Part shown: in pieces, positions 34,971 through 43,418 of the stretch
Layout: every line of letters begins with the position of its first letter
Position numbering within the stretch: the stretch's first letter is position 1
Assembly (NCBI RefSeq): GCF_028548395.1
Contig: NZ_JAQQLA010000004.1
Span: 558,001-622,000 of the forward strand
Source: Vogesella indigofera
Lineage (GTDB): Bacteria > Pseudomonadota > Gammaproteobacteria > Burkholderiales > Chromobacteriaceae
Length of the DNA: 64,000 bases
Reading direction: 5' to 3'
The notes under the pieces: model-generated
What the model was told of the DNA's origin: nothing
Databases searched by the model: none
What the model saw: only the letters and a program-made list of their open reading frames with translations
Program-made: the position numbers and the translations under genes

Positions 34971-35009
34971 CCCAAGGTTGGCCGCAGCGCCGATGCGGCC
35001 AACCTTGGG
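34971..35009. terminator. Second perfect motif-pair hairpin
   Basis: CCCAAGGTTGGCCGCA (34971-34986), seven-base loop, TGCGGCCAACCTTGGG (34994-35009): a 16-bp perfect stem built from two inverted motif copies, 16 bases after the cupin stop. No T run; a canonical terminator follows at 35055. Confidence 0.65.
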
Positions 35010-35054
35010 GGCTTTGAGCGCGGCGCCGGCGCGAATTGCCGCGAAACGCCCAAC

Positions 35055-35083
35055 AAAAACCCCTGCCTCAAGCAGGGGTTTTT
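35055..35083. terminator. Bidirectional intrinsic terminator, cupin / rluF-like
   Basis: AAAAACCCCTGC, loop CTCAA, GCAGGGGTTTTT: a perfect 12-bp stem with T runs on both strands between the convergent cupin and pseudouridine-synthase genes. Confidence 0.93.
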
Positions 35084-35114
35084 GCTTGCCGGCACCGCGT
35101 GACACGGCGCCGTG

Positions 35115-35849
35115 TCAGAATTTCTCGTTCTCGGTCAGGTAGCGCCACTGCCCCTGCTGCAGCTCGCCCAGCCGCACACGGCCGATGCGGATGCGGCGCA
35201 CCGCCTTCACCTGCAGCCCGGCCGCGGCACACATGCGCTGGATGTGGCGGCGCTGCACTTCGCGCAGCACGAAGCACAGCTGGCTGTCGCTCTGGCGGCT
35301 GACGCGCAGCGCGGTCAACCTGTCGCCGTCGCTGTTGACGCCGGCCTTCAGCGCGGCGAGGCCGGCGTCGTCCAGCGGACGGTCGATCCATACCAGGAAT
35401 TCCTGCTCGCAGTCACCGGACAGCAGCTTGCGCGCCACGCGGCCGTCCTGGGTCAGCACCAGCAGGCCGGAGGCATCGACGTCCAGCCGCCCGGCGGCGG
35501 CGAGGTGCAGCTGGTGCTTGCGCAGAAAGGTGTAGCCGGAACGGTCGGCCGGCGACAGGGTGTCGGCCTTGATCAGCTGCCACGCCGGGCGTTCGCCGGA
35601 CATCTCCGCCGCGCCGCTGACATAGCCGACCGGCTTGTGCAGCAGCAGGGTGACGCGCTCGGCCTGCTCGTTCAGCGCGCGCGCCTCCAGCTCGATGCGC
35701 TGTTCCGGGCGCACGCGGCTGCCGAGCACGTCGACCACCACGCCATCGACCTTGACCAGCCCCTGCTCGATGAATTCGTCGGCCTCGCGGCGGGAGCACA
35801 GGCCGAGCTCGGTCATGCGTTTGGAAAGGCGGATGGTGTCGTCGGACAT
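35115..35849 (-). CDS. rluF: RluF-like 23S rRNA pseudouridine synthase
   Basis: 244 residues, RsuA/RluB/E/F subfamily. An S4 RNA-binding domain (about 5-60: RLSKRMTELGLCSRREADEFIEQGLVKVDG) is followed by the catalytic domain with LLLHKPVGYVS and G-R-L-D-V-D-A-S-G-L-L-V-L-T, whose Asp is the catalytic residue. The C-terminal REVQRRHIQRMCAAAGLQVKAVRRIRIG is typical of RluF (modifies U2604 in E. coli). The exact target uridine is inferred. ATG 35849 opens MSDDTIRLSKRM; the longer frame upstream is not supported. Confidence 0.85.
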   Translation of the reverse strand: MSDDTIRLSKRMTELGLCSRREADEFIEQGLVKVDGVVVDVLGSRVRPEQRIELEARALNEQAERVTLLLHKPVGYVSGAAEMSGERPAWQLIKADTLSPADRSGYTFLRKHQLHLAAAGRLDVDASGLLVLTQDGRVARKLLSGDCEQEFLVWIDRPLDDAGLAALKAGVNSDGDRLTALRVSRQSDSQLCFVLREVQRRHIQRMCAAAGLQVKAVRRIRIGRVRLGELQQGQWRYLTENEKF

Positions 35850-35907
35850 GGCGGCAATCTGAAATGTAGGGAATCGGGCAACGATTATCCGCTGTTTTGC
35901 CACCGCT

Positions 35908-35929
35908 GTGCGGCCAACGTTGGCCGCAC
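35908..35929. repeat. 22-bp perfect palindrome from two fused motif copies
   Basis: TGCGGCCAACGTTGGCCGCA with flanking G and C: two inverted motif cores sharing their outer ends (AACGTT centre), so there is no loop. It lies upstream of the rluF-like gene and beyond the prpE terminator. Confidence 0.8.
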
Positions 35930-35955
35930 GCGGCAGAAACGGCCGGCGCCGGACA

Positions 35956-35987
35956 GCAAAAAGCCGCGACGGCGACCGTCGCGGCTT
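35956..35987 (-). terminator. Intrinsic terminator of prpE
   Basis: AAGCCGCGACGG, loop CGA, CCGTCGCGGCTT: a 12-bp stem followed on the minus strand by T, starting 15 bases after the prpE stop. Confidence 0.85.
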
Positions 35988-36001
35988 GCCGCTCCGCCGG
36001 C

Positions 36002-37903
36002 TCAGGCCTGCTCGATGCTCTGCCGGATCTGTTCGATGCCGGCCGGGTCGTCCAGCGTGGTCAGGTCGCCCGGATCGCGGCCTTCGGCCAGCGCCTGGAT
36101 TGAGCGGCGCAGCACCTTGCCGGAGCGGGTCTTGGGCAGCTGGTTGACGAAGTACACCCGCGCCGGGTTGGCGATCGCGCCCAGCTGCGCCGCCACCTGC
36201 GCGATCACTTCTTTTTCCAGCTTGGCACGGCTGGCCGGGTCGTCGAGCAGCGCCGGATTTTTCACCACCGCAAACGCCTTCGGTACCTGACCCTTGAGGC
36301 TGTCTTCCACCCCCACCACCGCCACCTCGGCGATGGCGCTATGGCTGCTGACCGCTTCCTCGATCTCGCGGGTGCCGAGGCGGTGGCCGGCGACGTTGAT
36401 CACGTCGTCGGTGCGGCCGAGGATGGTGAAGTAGCCGTCAGCGTCCTTGATGCCCCAGTCGAAGCTGGAGTACACCAGTTTGTCCGGAAACAGGCTGAAG
36501 TAGGTGTCGACGAAGCGCTGGTCCTGCTGCCAGATGGTGCTCATGCAGCCCGGCGGCAGTGGCGGCAGCACGCCGATCACGCCCTTCTCGCCGGGCCCGA
36601 CTTCCTCGCCGGTGGCCTCGTTGAACAGCTTGACGTTGAAGCCGTACACCGGCAGCCCGGGGCTGCCGAACTTGACCGCCTTGGGCTCGACGCCGTTGCA
36701 CAGCGTCAGCATCGGCCAGCCGGTTTCGGTCTGCCAGTAGTTGTCCAGCACCGGTACCTGCAATTCGGCGGCGATCCAGCTGGCGGTCGGCTCGTCCAGC
36801 GGCTCGCCGGCGAGGAACAGCGCGCGCAGGCTGGAGAGATCGTACTTGTGCAGCCAGGCCGGATCCTGCTTCTTCAGCACGCGGATGGCGGTCGGCGCCG
36901 AGAACATCACCGTGACCTTGTACTTTTCCACCAGCTGCCACCAGATGCCGGCGTCGGGGCGGATCGGCAGCCCTTCGTACACCAGCGTGGTCATGCCGTT
37001 CAGCAGCGGGCCGTAGACGATGTAGGAGTGGCCGACCACCCAGCCGATGTCGGAGGTGGAGAAGTAGCACTCGCCCGGCTTGCCGCCGTAGATGTAGTCC
37101 ATGCTCGCCGCCAGCGCCACCGCGTAGCCGCCGGTATCGCGCTGCACGCCCTTCGGTTTGCCGGTGGTGCCGGAGGTGTACAGGATGTAGCTGGGGTGGT
37201 TGGACTCCACCCACGTCACCTCGGCGCGGTCGTTCAGATGCTGCTCGCGCAGCGCGGCGTAGTCGAGGTCGCGCCCCGGCTTCATCATCGGCGCCTCGGC
37301 CAGGTGACGGTTGACCACGATCACCTTGCCCGGCGCGCTGGCGCCGGCCAGCGTCAGCGCCTCGTCCACCAGCGGCTTGTAGGCGATTACCTTGCCGCCG
37401 CGCATGCCGGCGTCGGCGGTGACCAGCACCTTGGGCGTGGCATCCTCGATGCGGGTGGCGAGGCTGGCGGAGGCGAAGCCGCCGAACACCACCGAGTGGA
37501 TGGCGCCGAGGCGCACCGTGGCCAGCATCGCGAAGATCGCCTCCGGGATCATCGGCATGTAGATCAGCACCCGGTCGCCCTTTTCCACGCCCTGCGCCTG
37601 CAGGATGGCGGCGAAGCGCGCCACTTCCTCGTGCAGCTGCGCGTAGCTGTACTGCAGCTCGGCGCCGGTCTCGCTCGACACGTACACCAGCGCCGCCTGC
37701 TCGCCGCGCGCGGCCAGGTGGCGGTCGATGGCGTTGTAGCAGAGGTTGGTCTCGCCGCCGGCAAACCAGTCGCGGAACGGCGGTTCGTCGTACTGCAGCG
37801 CCTGGTCGAAGGGCTTGTGCCAGTGGATGCGTTGCGCCTGCTCTGCCCAGAAGCCGGCCGGGTCGTCGATGGAGCGGCGATGGAAGTCGTGGTACGAGGT
37901 CAT
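36002..37903 (-). CDS. prpE: Propionate-CoA ligase PrpE (acetyl-CoA synthetase family)
   Basis: 633 residues, AMP-forming acyl-CoA synthetase. It activates propionate (and some acetate) for the methylcitrate cycle or other use. The N-terminal ACAS_N segment ([16 protein letters not shown]) is followed by the A3 loop [14 protein letters not shown] near 236-249, [11 protein letters not shown] and [19 protein letters not shown]. Near the C-terminus is [11 protein letters not shown] with the acetylatable catalytic Lys. The N-terminal [16 protein letters not shown] is PrpE-like rather than Acs-like. No prpBCD genes are in the window. ATG 37903 is preferred over 37957. A dyad upstream (37959-37972) may control it. 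Confidence 0.9.
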   Translation of the reverse strand: MTSYHDFHRRSIDDPAGFWAEQAQRIHWHKPFDQALQYDEPPFRDWFAGGETNLCYNAIDRHLAARGEQAALVYVSSETGAELQYSYAQLHEEVARFAAILQAQGVEKGDRVLIYMPMIPEAIFAMLATVRLGAIHSVVFGGFASASLATRIEDATPKVLVTADAGMRGGKVIAYKPLVDEALTLAGASAPGKVIVVNRHLAEAPMMKPGRDLDYAALREQHLNDRAEVTWVESNHPSYILYTSGTTGKPKGVQRDTGGYAVALAASMDYIYGGKPGECYFSTSDIGWVVGHSYIVYGPLLNGMTTLVYEGLPIRPDAGIWWQLVEKYKVTVMFSAPTAIRVLKKQDPAWLHKYDLSSLRALFLAGEPLDEPTASWIAAELQVPVLDNYWQTETGWPMLTLCNGVEPKAVKFGSPGLPVYGFNVKLFNEATGEEVGPGEKGVIGVLPPLPPGCMSTIWQQDQRFVDTYFSLFPDKLVYSSFDWGIKDADGYFTILGRTDDVINVAGHRLGTREIEEAVSSHSAIAEVAVVGVEDSLKGQVPKAFAVVKNPALLDDPASRAKLEKEVIAQVAAQLGAIANPARVYFVNQLPKTRSGKVLRRSIQALAEGRDPGDLTTLDDPAGIEQIRQSIEQA

Positions 37904-38191
37904 GTCGGGGTCTCTCTTGTGTCTGCCGCATCTGGCGCGCGGTCTGCTTCTAAACAACCAAGCGGTTGCTTGTCAGACAAATTAAGCCCTTTGGCGGGCA
38001 AGGTCAATGCGCACGCCACCTGCCGGCGACCGGTGCGAAATTGGACGTTGCGGAAATGCCGAGCCGGCGGCGCATTCCGCCCGCCGTTCGCCGGCGCTAC
38101 CGCCGACTGGCGTTGCACAACACTGGTCGAAAGCGGGGCAGATGCGGTACGCTGTCACGCTAAGAAAACGCCCGCAGGACAGGACAAAGCC
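37904..38191. other. Divergent promoter region, prpE / proA
   Basis: 288 bp between divergent starts. It contains the dyad at 37959-37972 and an AT-rich stretch (37945-37990) likely to hold the prpE promoter. The proA promoter is not obvious. Confidence 0.55.
37959..37972. promoter_or_regulatory. Inverted-repeat operator candidate for prpE
   Basis: CAAGCGGTTGCTTG: perfect CAAGC / GCTTG half-sites around GGTT, 56 bases upstream of the prpE start in AT-richer DNA. The size and symmetry fit a TetR-family operator of the sort that governs acyl-CoA genes; the regulator is unknown. Confidence 0.45.
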
Positions 38192-39451
38192 ATGGACATC
38201 AAACACTACATGAACGTCGTCGGCCAGGCCGCGCGCAAGGCCAGCCGCGCCATCGCCCGCGCCGACACCAACCAGAAAAACAAGGCGCTGCTGGCCATCG
38301 CCGACGCCATCGAGCGCGATCTGGAACAACTGGTTGCGGCCAACATGGTGGATCTGGAAAACGCGCGCCAGAACGGACTGGAAGAAGCGCTGATCGACCG
38401 CCTGACACTGTCGGAAAAAACCGTGCACGGCATGGCCGAGGGCCTGCGCCAGATCGCCGCGCTGCCGGACCCGGTCGGCGAGATGGACGATTTCACCTAC
38501 CGCCCGTCCGGCATCCAGCTGGGCAAGATGCGCGTGCCGCTGGGCGTGGTCGGCATCATCTACGAGGCGCGGCCGAACGTGACCGCCGACGCCGCCGGCC
38601 TGTGCCTGAAATCGGGCAACGCGGTGATCCTGCGCGGCGGCTCGGAGGCATTCCACAGCAACCAGGCCATCGCCGCCTGCGTGCACGAGGGTCTGCGCGT
38701 GGCCGACCTGCCGCTGCACGCGGTACAGGTACTGGAAACCACCGACCGCGCCGCGGTGGGCGAGCTGATCACCATGAGCGAATACGTCGACGTGATCGTG
38801 CCGCGCGGCGGCAAGGGCCTGATCGAGCGCATCAGCCGCGAGGCGCGGGTGCCGGTGATCAAGCATCTGGATGGCAACTGCCACGTCTACATCGACGACA
38901 CCGCCAACCCGGACAAGGCGTTCAACATCGCGCTGAACGCCAAGACCCACCGCTACGGCACCTGCAACACCATGGAAACGCTGCTGGTGCACACCGCGTT
39001 TGCCGAGTTCATCCTGCCAAGGTTGGCCGCGGCGTACTGGGAGAAGGGCGTCGAGCTGCGCGGCTGCGAGCGCACCCAGGGCATCCTCGGCGACAAGGTG
39101 GTCGCCGCCACCGAGGCCGACTGGGAAACCGAATACCTGGCACCGGTGCTGGCCATCAAGGTAGTGGGCGGCATCGACGACGCCATCGAGCACATCAATC
39201 ACTACGGCAGCCACCACACCGATGCCATCGTCACCGATGACTACGGCCGCGCGCGCCGCTTCCTGCGCGAGGTGGACTCCGCCAGCGTGATGGTCAACGC
39301 CAGCACCCGCTTTGCCGACGGCTTCGAGTACGGCCTCGGCGCCGAGATCGGCATCTCCACCGACAAGATCCACGCCCGCGGCCCGGTGGGGCTGCATGGC
39401 CTCACCAGCCAGAAGTGGATCGTGCTCGGCGACGGCCAGATCCGCCAGTAA
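38192..39451 (+). CDS. proA: Gamma-glutamyl phosphate reductase ProA
   Basis: 419 residues, aldehyde-dehydrogenase fold. It reduces gamma-glutamyl phosphate with NADPH to glutamate semialdehyde in proline synthesis. Visible are [41 protein letters not shown] (cofactor region, about 110-150) and the catalytic Cys in [15 protein letters not shown] (near 257). The C-terminal [32 protein letters not shown] is the ProA signature. ATG 38192 has AGGACA upstream. The frame stays open for 1.8 kb upstream through DNA antisense to prpE, but that is a GC-rich shadow. proB is not adjacent. Motif copies at 38334-38344 and 39019-39030. Confidence 0.96.
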   Translation: MDIKHYMNVVGQAARKASRAIARADTNQKNKALLAIADAIERDLEQLVAANMVDLENARQNGLEEALIDRLTLSEKTVHGMAEGLRQIAALPDPVGEMDDFTYRPSGIQLGKMRVPLGVVGIIYEARPNVTADAAGLCLKSGNAVILRGGSEAFHSNQAIAACVHEGLRVADLPLHAVQVLETTDRAAVGELITMSEYVDVIVPRGGKGLIERISREARVPVIKHLDGNCHVYIDDTANPDKAFNIALNAKTHRYGTCNTMETLLVHTAFAEFILPRLAAAYWEKGVELRGCERTQGILGDKVVAATEADWETEYLAPVLAIKVVGGIDDAIEHINHYGSHHTDAIVTDDYGRARRFLREVDSASVMVNASTRFADGFEYGLGAEIGISTDKIHARGPVGLHGLTSQKWIVLGDGQIRQ

Positions 39452-39569
39452 GCCCGCGCCAGTTCCACCCCCGATGCGCCGCCGGCAGCCCTGCCCGCGG
39501 CGCATTGTCTTTTCCGCCAGCCGTTGCCACGCCTGCCGCTGCCGGTGGCGCCACTCCTCCACAGCCAGC

Positions 39570-39589
39570 TGTGGATAAGCTGTGCACAA
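39570..39589. promoter_or_regulatory. Pair of DnaA-box-like sites
   Basis: TGTGGATAA (complement of the consensus TTATCCACA, perfect) is followed two bases later by TGTGCACAA (one or two mismatches). A third, TGTGGACAA, is at 39757-39765. All three point the same way. Confidence 0.5.
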
Positions 39590-39891
39590 GATTGGCCACG
39601 CCGTGCAAGCGTGTGGCCAGGTGCAATTGTCACGAGCCAAAACCAGGCGCCACGCGCGCGAAAGCGCTTTGCCAACAAGCACTTGCCGACACCGGCAGGC
39701 CGGCGCGGGCGAATATGGCCCCTACCCGTCACAGTGCTACAGTGAAAACAAGGCGCTGTGGACAAGCTGGCAGGACAAACCCCGGTTTTGGCAGCAATAC
39801 GCAGTTTATTTCCATTTTTTGAAACAATGTACCGCCATGCGGAACAAAATGCTTGCCCTGCATTACCGCACAGGCATAATCGTCTGGCCCG

Positions 39892-39907
39892 TTGGCACCG
39901 CGCTTGC
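39892..39907 (+). promoter_or_regulatory. Sigma-54-type (-24/-12) promoter
   Basis: TTGGCAC, five bases, TTGC: both elements and their spacing fit the RpoN consensus. The predicted start of transcription is about 39919, leaving a leader of about 17 bases that contains AGGAG (39926-39930 region) seven bases before ATG 39936. Confidence 0.7.
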
Positions 39908-39935
39908 GCCCCGCCATCCCGTTCAGGAGTCGTGC

Positions 39936-41288
39936 ATGTACCCAGTCGTACCCAATACCGAACAGAGCCAGTGGCTGCGCGAGCGCGGCTGTCGTGACGT
40001 GGAGCTGTGCTTTGCCGATGTCAGCGGTTTTGCCCGCGGCAAGACGCTGCCGCGCGAGGCCTTCATCAGCGGCCAGACGCTGCGCATTGCGCGCGCGGTG
40101 GCGATCCAGAGCTGTGTCGGCGAATTCCCCGACTACCGCTTCTACGGCGAAAACGACCCCGACGCCACGCTGCGCCCGGACCTGGCCACCCTGCGCCCGG
40201 TGCCGTGGGCCAGCACGCCGCGCGCGCTGGTGCTGTGCGACTGCGTCGATCTGGACGGTGCGCTGACCCCGTTCGCACCACGCTCGGCGCTGAAACGGGT
40301 GCTGGCCGGCTACGCCGCGCGCGGGCTGCAGCCGGTGGTGGCACCGGAGCTGGAGTTCTACATCTTTGCGGCCAACCCTGATCCGGCGCTGCCGTTCCAG
40401 GCGCCGGCGCTGCGCAACGGCCGGCGCGAGGTCGGCTTCGACTCGTTCAGCTTTACCACCCTCAACGATCTGGAAGCGTTCTTCGACGACGTCTACCGCG
40501 GCTGCGAGCAGCTCGGCATCGCCACCGATACCTGGGTGCACGAGATGGGCCCCAGCCAGTTCGAGATCAACCTCAAGCACGGCGACGCGCTGGCGCTGGC
40601 CGACCAGACCTTCCTGTTCAAGACCCTGCTCAAGGAAACCGGCAACCGCCACGGCCTCAACGTGGTGTGCATGGCCAAGCCGCTGGCCGGCCAGCCGGGC
40701 AGCTCGATGCACCTGCACCAGAGCCTGGTCGACCACGACGGCAACAACGTGTTCAGCGACCGCCACGGTAACGAGAGCGCGCTGTTCCACCACTTCATCG
40801 GCGGCCTGCAGACCCATCTGCCCAAGCTGATGCCGCTGTTCTGCCCTAGCCCCAACTCCTACCGCCGCTTCGTCAAGGGGCTGGCGGCGCCGGTCAACGT
40901 GTCGTGGGGGCTGGACAACCGCTCGGTCGGGCTGCGCATTCCGCAGGGCGGCCCGGAGGCGCGGCGGGTGGAAAACCGCCTGCCCGGCTGCGACGCCAAC
41001 CCCTACCTGTCGCTGGCGGCCAGCCTCGGCGCCGGCCTGCTCGGCATCGAGGACGGCCTGCAGCCGAGCGCCCCGGCGCAGGGCAACGTGTTCAAGCAGG
41101 CGGACAGCGAGCTGCTGCCCAATACGCTGGATGCGGCGCTGGCGGCGATGCAGGGTGCCGACAGCGACAGCCGCCTGTTCGGCGAGGCATTCAGCCTGGC
41201 CTACGCCGCGGTGAAGGAAGTGGAATTGCAGCATTTTCACGGCGAGATCACCCCGTGGGAGCGCCGCTACCTGTCCGTGCTGGCCTGA
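39936..41288 (+). CDS. puuA: Glutamine-synthetase family protein, gamma-glutamylputrescine synthetase-like
   Basis: 450 residues. This GlnA paralogue group (PuuA) ligates glutamate to putrescine or other amines with ATP. The beta-grasp start (VELCFADVSGFARGKTLPREAF) and the catalytic domain are clear: V-A-P-E-L-E-F-Y-I-F, HEMGPSQFEIN, GLNVVCMAKPLAGQPGSSMHLHQSL and NRSVGLRIPQGGPEARRVENRLPGCDANPYL. It is shorter than GlnA I and has no adenylylation Tyr loop. The start is fixed by AGGAG and by the sigma-54 promoter just upstream, which points to nitrogen control through NtrC or a similar activator. The amine substrate is not determined; no puuBCD genes adjoin it. Confidence 0.85.
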   Translation: MYPVVPNTEQSQWLRERGCRDVELCFADVSGFARGKTLPREAFISGQTLRIARAVAIQSCVGEFPDYRFYGENDPDATLRPDLATLRPVPWASTPRALVLCDCVDLDGALTPFAPRSALKRVLAGYAARGLQPVVAPELEFYIFAANPDPALPFQAPALRNGRREVGFDSFSFTTLNDLEAFFDDVYRGCEQLGIATDTWVHEMGPSQFEINLKHGDALALADQTFLFKTLLKETGNRHGLNVVCMAKPLAGQPGSSMHLHQSLVDHDGNNVFSDRHGNESALFHHFIGGLQTHLPKLMPLFCPSPNSYRRFVKGLAAPVNVSWGLDNRSVGLRIPQGGPEARRVENRLPGCDANPYLSLAASLGAGLLGIEDGLQPSAPAQGNVFKQADSELLPNTLDAALAAMQGADSDSRLFGEAFSLAYAAVKEVELQHFHGEITPWERRYLSVLA

Positions 41289-41304
41289 CGGCGGCGGGAA
41301 ATGA

Positions 41305-41333
41305 CACAGGCCACGGCATTGCCGTGGCCTGTG
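41305..41333. terminator. Bidirectional hairpin, puuA-like / hypothetical gene
   Basis: CACAGGCCACGGC, loop ATT, GCCGTGGCCTGTG: a perfect 13-bp stem between two convergent genes. T runs are short, but position and strength favour a terminator. Confidence 0.75.
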
Positions 41334-41353
41334 CTGATGAGACGGGATGGCGC

Positions 41354-41689
41354 TTACGCGGTGGCGGCCATTGGCACCGCGGTGCGCTCGGCCAGCAGCG
41401 CGATGGCGTCGCTGCGTGTATGGCCCGGCATCTGGCGCTGCACTTCGATGATCCAGAATTCGACCTTCTGCCGGTCGCCGCGTGCCAGGCGCAGCAGGGC
41501 GCCGTAGGCCGGTCCGGTGAGGTGAACATCGTGCTGTAGCGGCTGCGTCTGCGCGTGCATCGCATAGCGCGCCGTGCCGGCACGGGCGGCGGCCTTGGAC
41601 CTGGCCCGCTGCTGCGCCGGCTTGACAAAGAACAACCAGTACAGGGCAGCAAACACCAATAATGCAGAGAGAGCGAACCAAGCGAACAC
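41354..41689 (-). CDS. Hypothetical protein with N-terminal membrane anchor
   Basis: 111 residues from a GTG start backed by AGGAGG seven bases upstream. One helix at about 2-21 (FAWFALSALLVFAALYWLFF) is followed by a very basic stretch (KPAQQRARSKAAARAGTARYA). A soluble C-terminal part follows (LTGPAYGALLRLARGDRQKVEFWIIEVQRQMPGHTRSDAIALLAER) that looks structured. The family is not recognised and no catalytic motif is visible. The inside-out charge pattern predicts the basic domain in the cytoplasm. It stands alone between convergent puuA and divergent uspA. Confidence 0.7.
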   Translation of the reverse strand: MFAWFALSALLVFAALYWLFFVKPAQQRARSKAAARAGTARYAMHAQTQPLQHDVHLTGPAYGALLRLARGDRQKVEFWIIEVQRQMPGHTRSDAIALLAERTAVPMAATA

Positions 41690-41885
41690 GGCATATCCTC
41701 CTGTAATAATGACAAGATTCTAATCTGCAATCGCTGGCGAACCTATCCGTGAAAACACCTATAAATGGCATGAGGGCCGGCCTTGCCAGCACCGGCCAGT
41801 CGCCGCGCCAACCATTCCAATGACATGACCGGCGCGTTACACTGCCGCCTGGATCCGAACTCCCTCACCCGCAAAGGAGAAGTGC

Positions 41886-42371
41886 ATGTACCAGCATCTG
41901 ACGGTTGCCCTCGACGGCAGCCATAACGCCCGCCCGGCCCTGATCGAGGCGGTTCGTCTTGCCGCCGCCGGCAAGGCCCGCCTGTCCCTGGTGCATGTGG
42001 TGTCGCTGCACGACTTCGCCATCGAAAGCGTCGGCCTGCTCGACAGCGGCGCACTGCAGGCAGAGGCTCGCGGCCGCGGCCAGGCCATCCTCGACGAGGC
42101 CGCCGACTACGCGCGGCAGATGGGGGTGCCCCAGGCGGACTGCTTCCTGCTGGAGGCGCCAGAAGGCGGCAGCAGCATGACGCAGGCGCTGGTCGACTGC
42201 GCCACCCAGATCGCCAGCGACCTGCTGGTGATCGGCACCCACGGCCACCGTGGCTGGCGTCACCTGCTGATGGGCAGCTTTGCCGAGGAAATCATGCGCA
42301 AGACCACGCTGCCGCTGCTGGTGGTGCGCAATCCGGAAGACGACGACAACCCACTGCCGAGCATCGGCTGA
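41886..42371 (+). CDS. Universal stress protein, UspA family
   Basis: 161 residues, single Usp domain. It opens YQHLTVALDGSHNARPAL (first strand with Asp) and carries the nucleotide motif G-T-H-G-H-R-G-W-R-H-L-L-M-G-S-F-A-E-E-I (G-x2-G-x9-G-S) near 121-140, so it is of the ATP-binding type. AAAGGAG precedes the ATG. These proteins aid survival under starvation and stress; the specific role is unknown. The stop TGA is also the first three bases of element R4. Confidence 0.9.
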   Translation: MYQHLTVALDGSHNARPALIEAVRLAAAGKARLSLVHVVSLHDFAIESVGLLDSGALQAEARGRGQAILDEAADYARQMGVPQADCFLLEAPEGGSSMTQALVDCATQIASDLLVIGTHGHRGWRHLLMGSFAEEIMRKTTLPLLVVRNPEDDDNPLPSIG

Positions 42372-42527
42372 GCGATCAGCCCCGGTTCACGATCTGCCGA
42401 GACGGATCGCAACGGTGCGATCCGGCGTTAAAAACGGCTGCGGCTGCGGCGTTTACCTTGCGGTAAACACGCATGCCGCAGCCGTTTGCGTCTTGTCTGG
42501 GCGTGCGAGATCGTGGGCACGTGCTCA
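42369..42527 (+). repeat. Stop-abutting palindromic element, copy R4
   Basis: About 159 bp filling the whole gap between the convergent uspA and tlyA genes. It starts with the uspA TGA and ends with the complement of the tlyA TGA. End words: GGTTCACGATCTGCC and GAGATCGTGGGCACGTGCTCA. The centre is a strong hairpin (AACGGCTGCGGC ... GCCGCAGCCGTT) with GTTTACC/GGTAAAC inside. Confidence 0.8.
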
Positions 42528-43292
42528 GATGGCGGGATGGCGCTGCGCGAAGATGAAGAACTCGCGGTTGCCGTCGCCGCCCTTGATCGGGCTGTCGAAC
42601 CAGCCCAGCCGCTGGAAGCCCAGCTCGGCCACCAGCGCACTGATCCTCTGCTCCACCCCGGCGTACAGCTGCGCGTCGCGTACGATGCCGCCGTGGCCCA
42701 GCCCTTCGCGGCCAACCTCGAACTGCGGCTTGACCAGGCTCAGCAGGTAACCGCCCGGCCGGATCAGCGGCAACGCCGACGGGTACACCAGCGCCAGCGA
42801 GATGAACGACACGTCGCACACCATCAGGTCGAACGGTGCGCCATCATTGGCGGCCAACAGCGCCGCGTGATCCAGCGCGCGGGCGTTGACGCCCTCGAAG
42901 GCGACGATGCGCGGATCGGCGGCCAACCTTGGCGCCAGCTGGTCATGGCCGACATCGACCCCCACCACCCGCCGGGCACCGGCCTGCAGCAGGCAATCGG
43001 AAAAACCACCGGTGGACTGGCCGACATCCAGCGCCGTCCAGCCGCCGATCTGCAAGCCGGCCTGCGCCAGCGCGCCGGCCATCTTCAGCCCGCCGCGCGA
43101 CACGTAGCGGTCGGCCTCGTCCGGCACGATCACGAAGCGGCTGTCGGCCGGCAGCTTCTGGCTGGCCTTGCCGATGTCGCGCAACTGGCCGCCGTCGTCG
43201 ACACTGACCCGCCCGGCAGCAATCAGCGCCTGCGCCGCGGTGCGCGATGGCGCCAGACCCAGCTCGACCAGTAACAAATCAACACGTTGCAT
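42525..43292 (-). CDS. tlyA: TlyA family rRNA methyltransferase
   Basis: 255 residues. TlyA proteins are 2'-O-methyltransferases of 16S/23S rRNA cytidines; some were first described as haemolysins. An S4 domain (about 1-60: QRVDLLLVELGLAPSRTAAQALIAAGRVSV) is followed by DRYVSRGGLKMAGAL and a FtsJ/RrmJ-type Rossmann domain (TALDVGQSTGGFSDCLLQAGARRVVGVDVG, DLMVCDVSFISL, LLSLVKPQFEVG). ATG 43292 opens MQRVDLLL. The TGA stop is formed by the right end of element R4. Confidence 0.9.
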   Translation of the reverse strand: MQRVDLLLVELGLAPSRTAAQALIAAGRVSVDDGGQLRDIGKASQKLPADSRFVIVPDEADRYVSRGGLKMAGALAQAGLQIGGWTALDVGQSTGGFSDCLLQAGARRVVGVDVGHDQLAPRLAADPRIVAFEGVNARALDHAALLAANDGAPFDLMVCDVSFISLALVYPSALPLIRPGGYLLSLVKPQFEVGREGLGHGGIVRDAQLYAGVEQRISALVAELGFQRLGWFDSPIKGGDGNREFFIFAQRHPAI

Positions 43293-43418
43293 CAGGCGCA
43301 CTCCACAAACAGGCAATCGGGCGGCAAGGGTGCGCAATGCGCCGCGGGCTGTCAAGACTGCCGCAGTGCCACCATAAGATGCGATGATGGCCGCAGCCAT
43401 GGCCACAAGGAGAACAAA

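Larger units (their letters stand above)
39452..39935. other. Intergenic region with DnaA-box-like sites and a sigma-54 promoter
   Basis: 484 bp between proA and the glutamine-synthetase-like gene. It shows three DnaA-box-like words (39570-39578, 39581-39589, 39757-39765), an AT-rich stretch (39770-39890) and a sigma-54-type promoter (39892-39907). No separate gene is credible here; an open frame leading into the next gene lacks a start signal. Confidence 0.65.

Noticed and set aside
36341..38191. A 1.8-kb open frame upstream of and continuous with proA
   Set aside because: It is antisense to prpE, has low-complexity GC-driven composition (Arg/Ala/Gln/His-rich) and no start signal; proA has its own ATG with a ribosome site at 38192.
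39452..39935. A replication origin at the DnaA-box cluster
   Set aside because: No dnaA, dnaN, gidA or rpmH nearby, only three boxes and no AT-rich 13-mer array.
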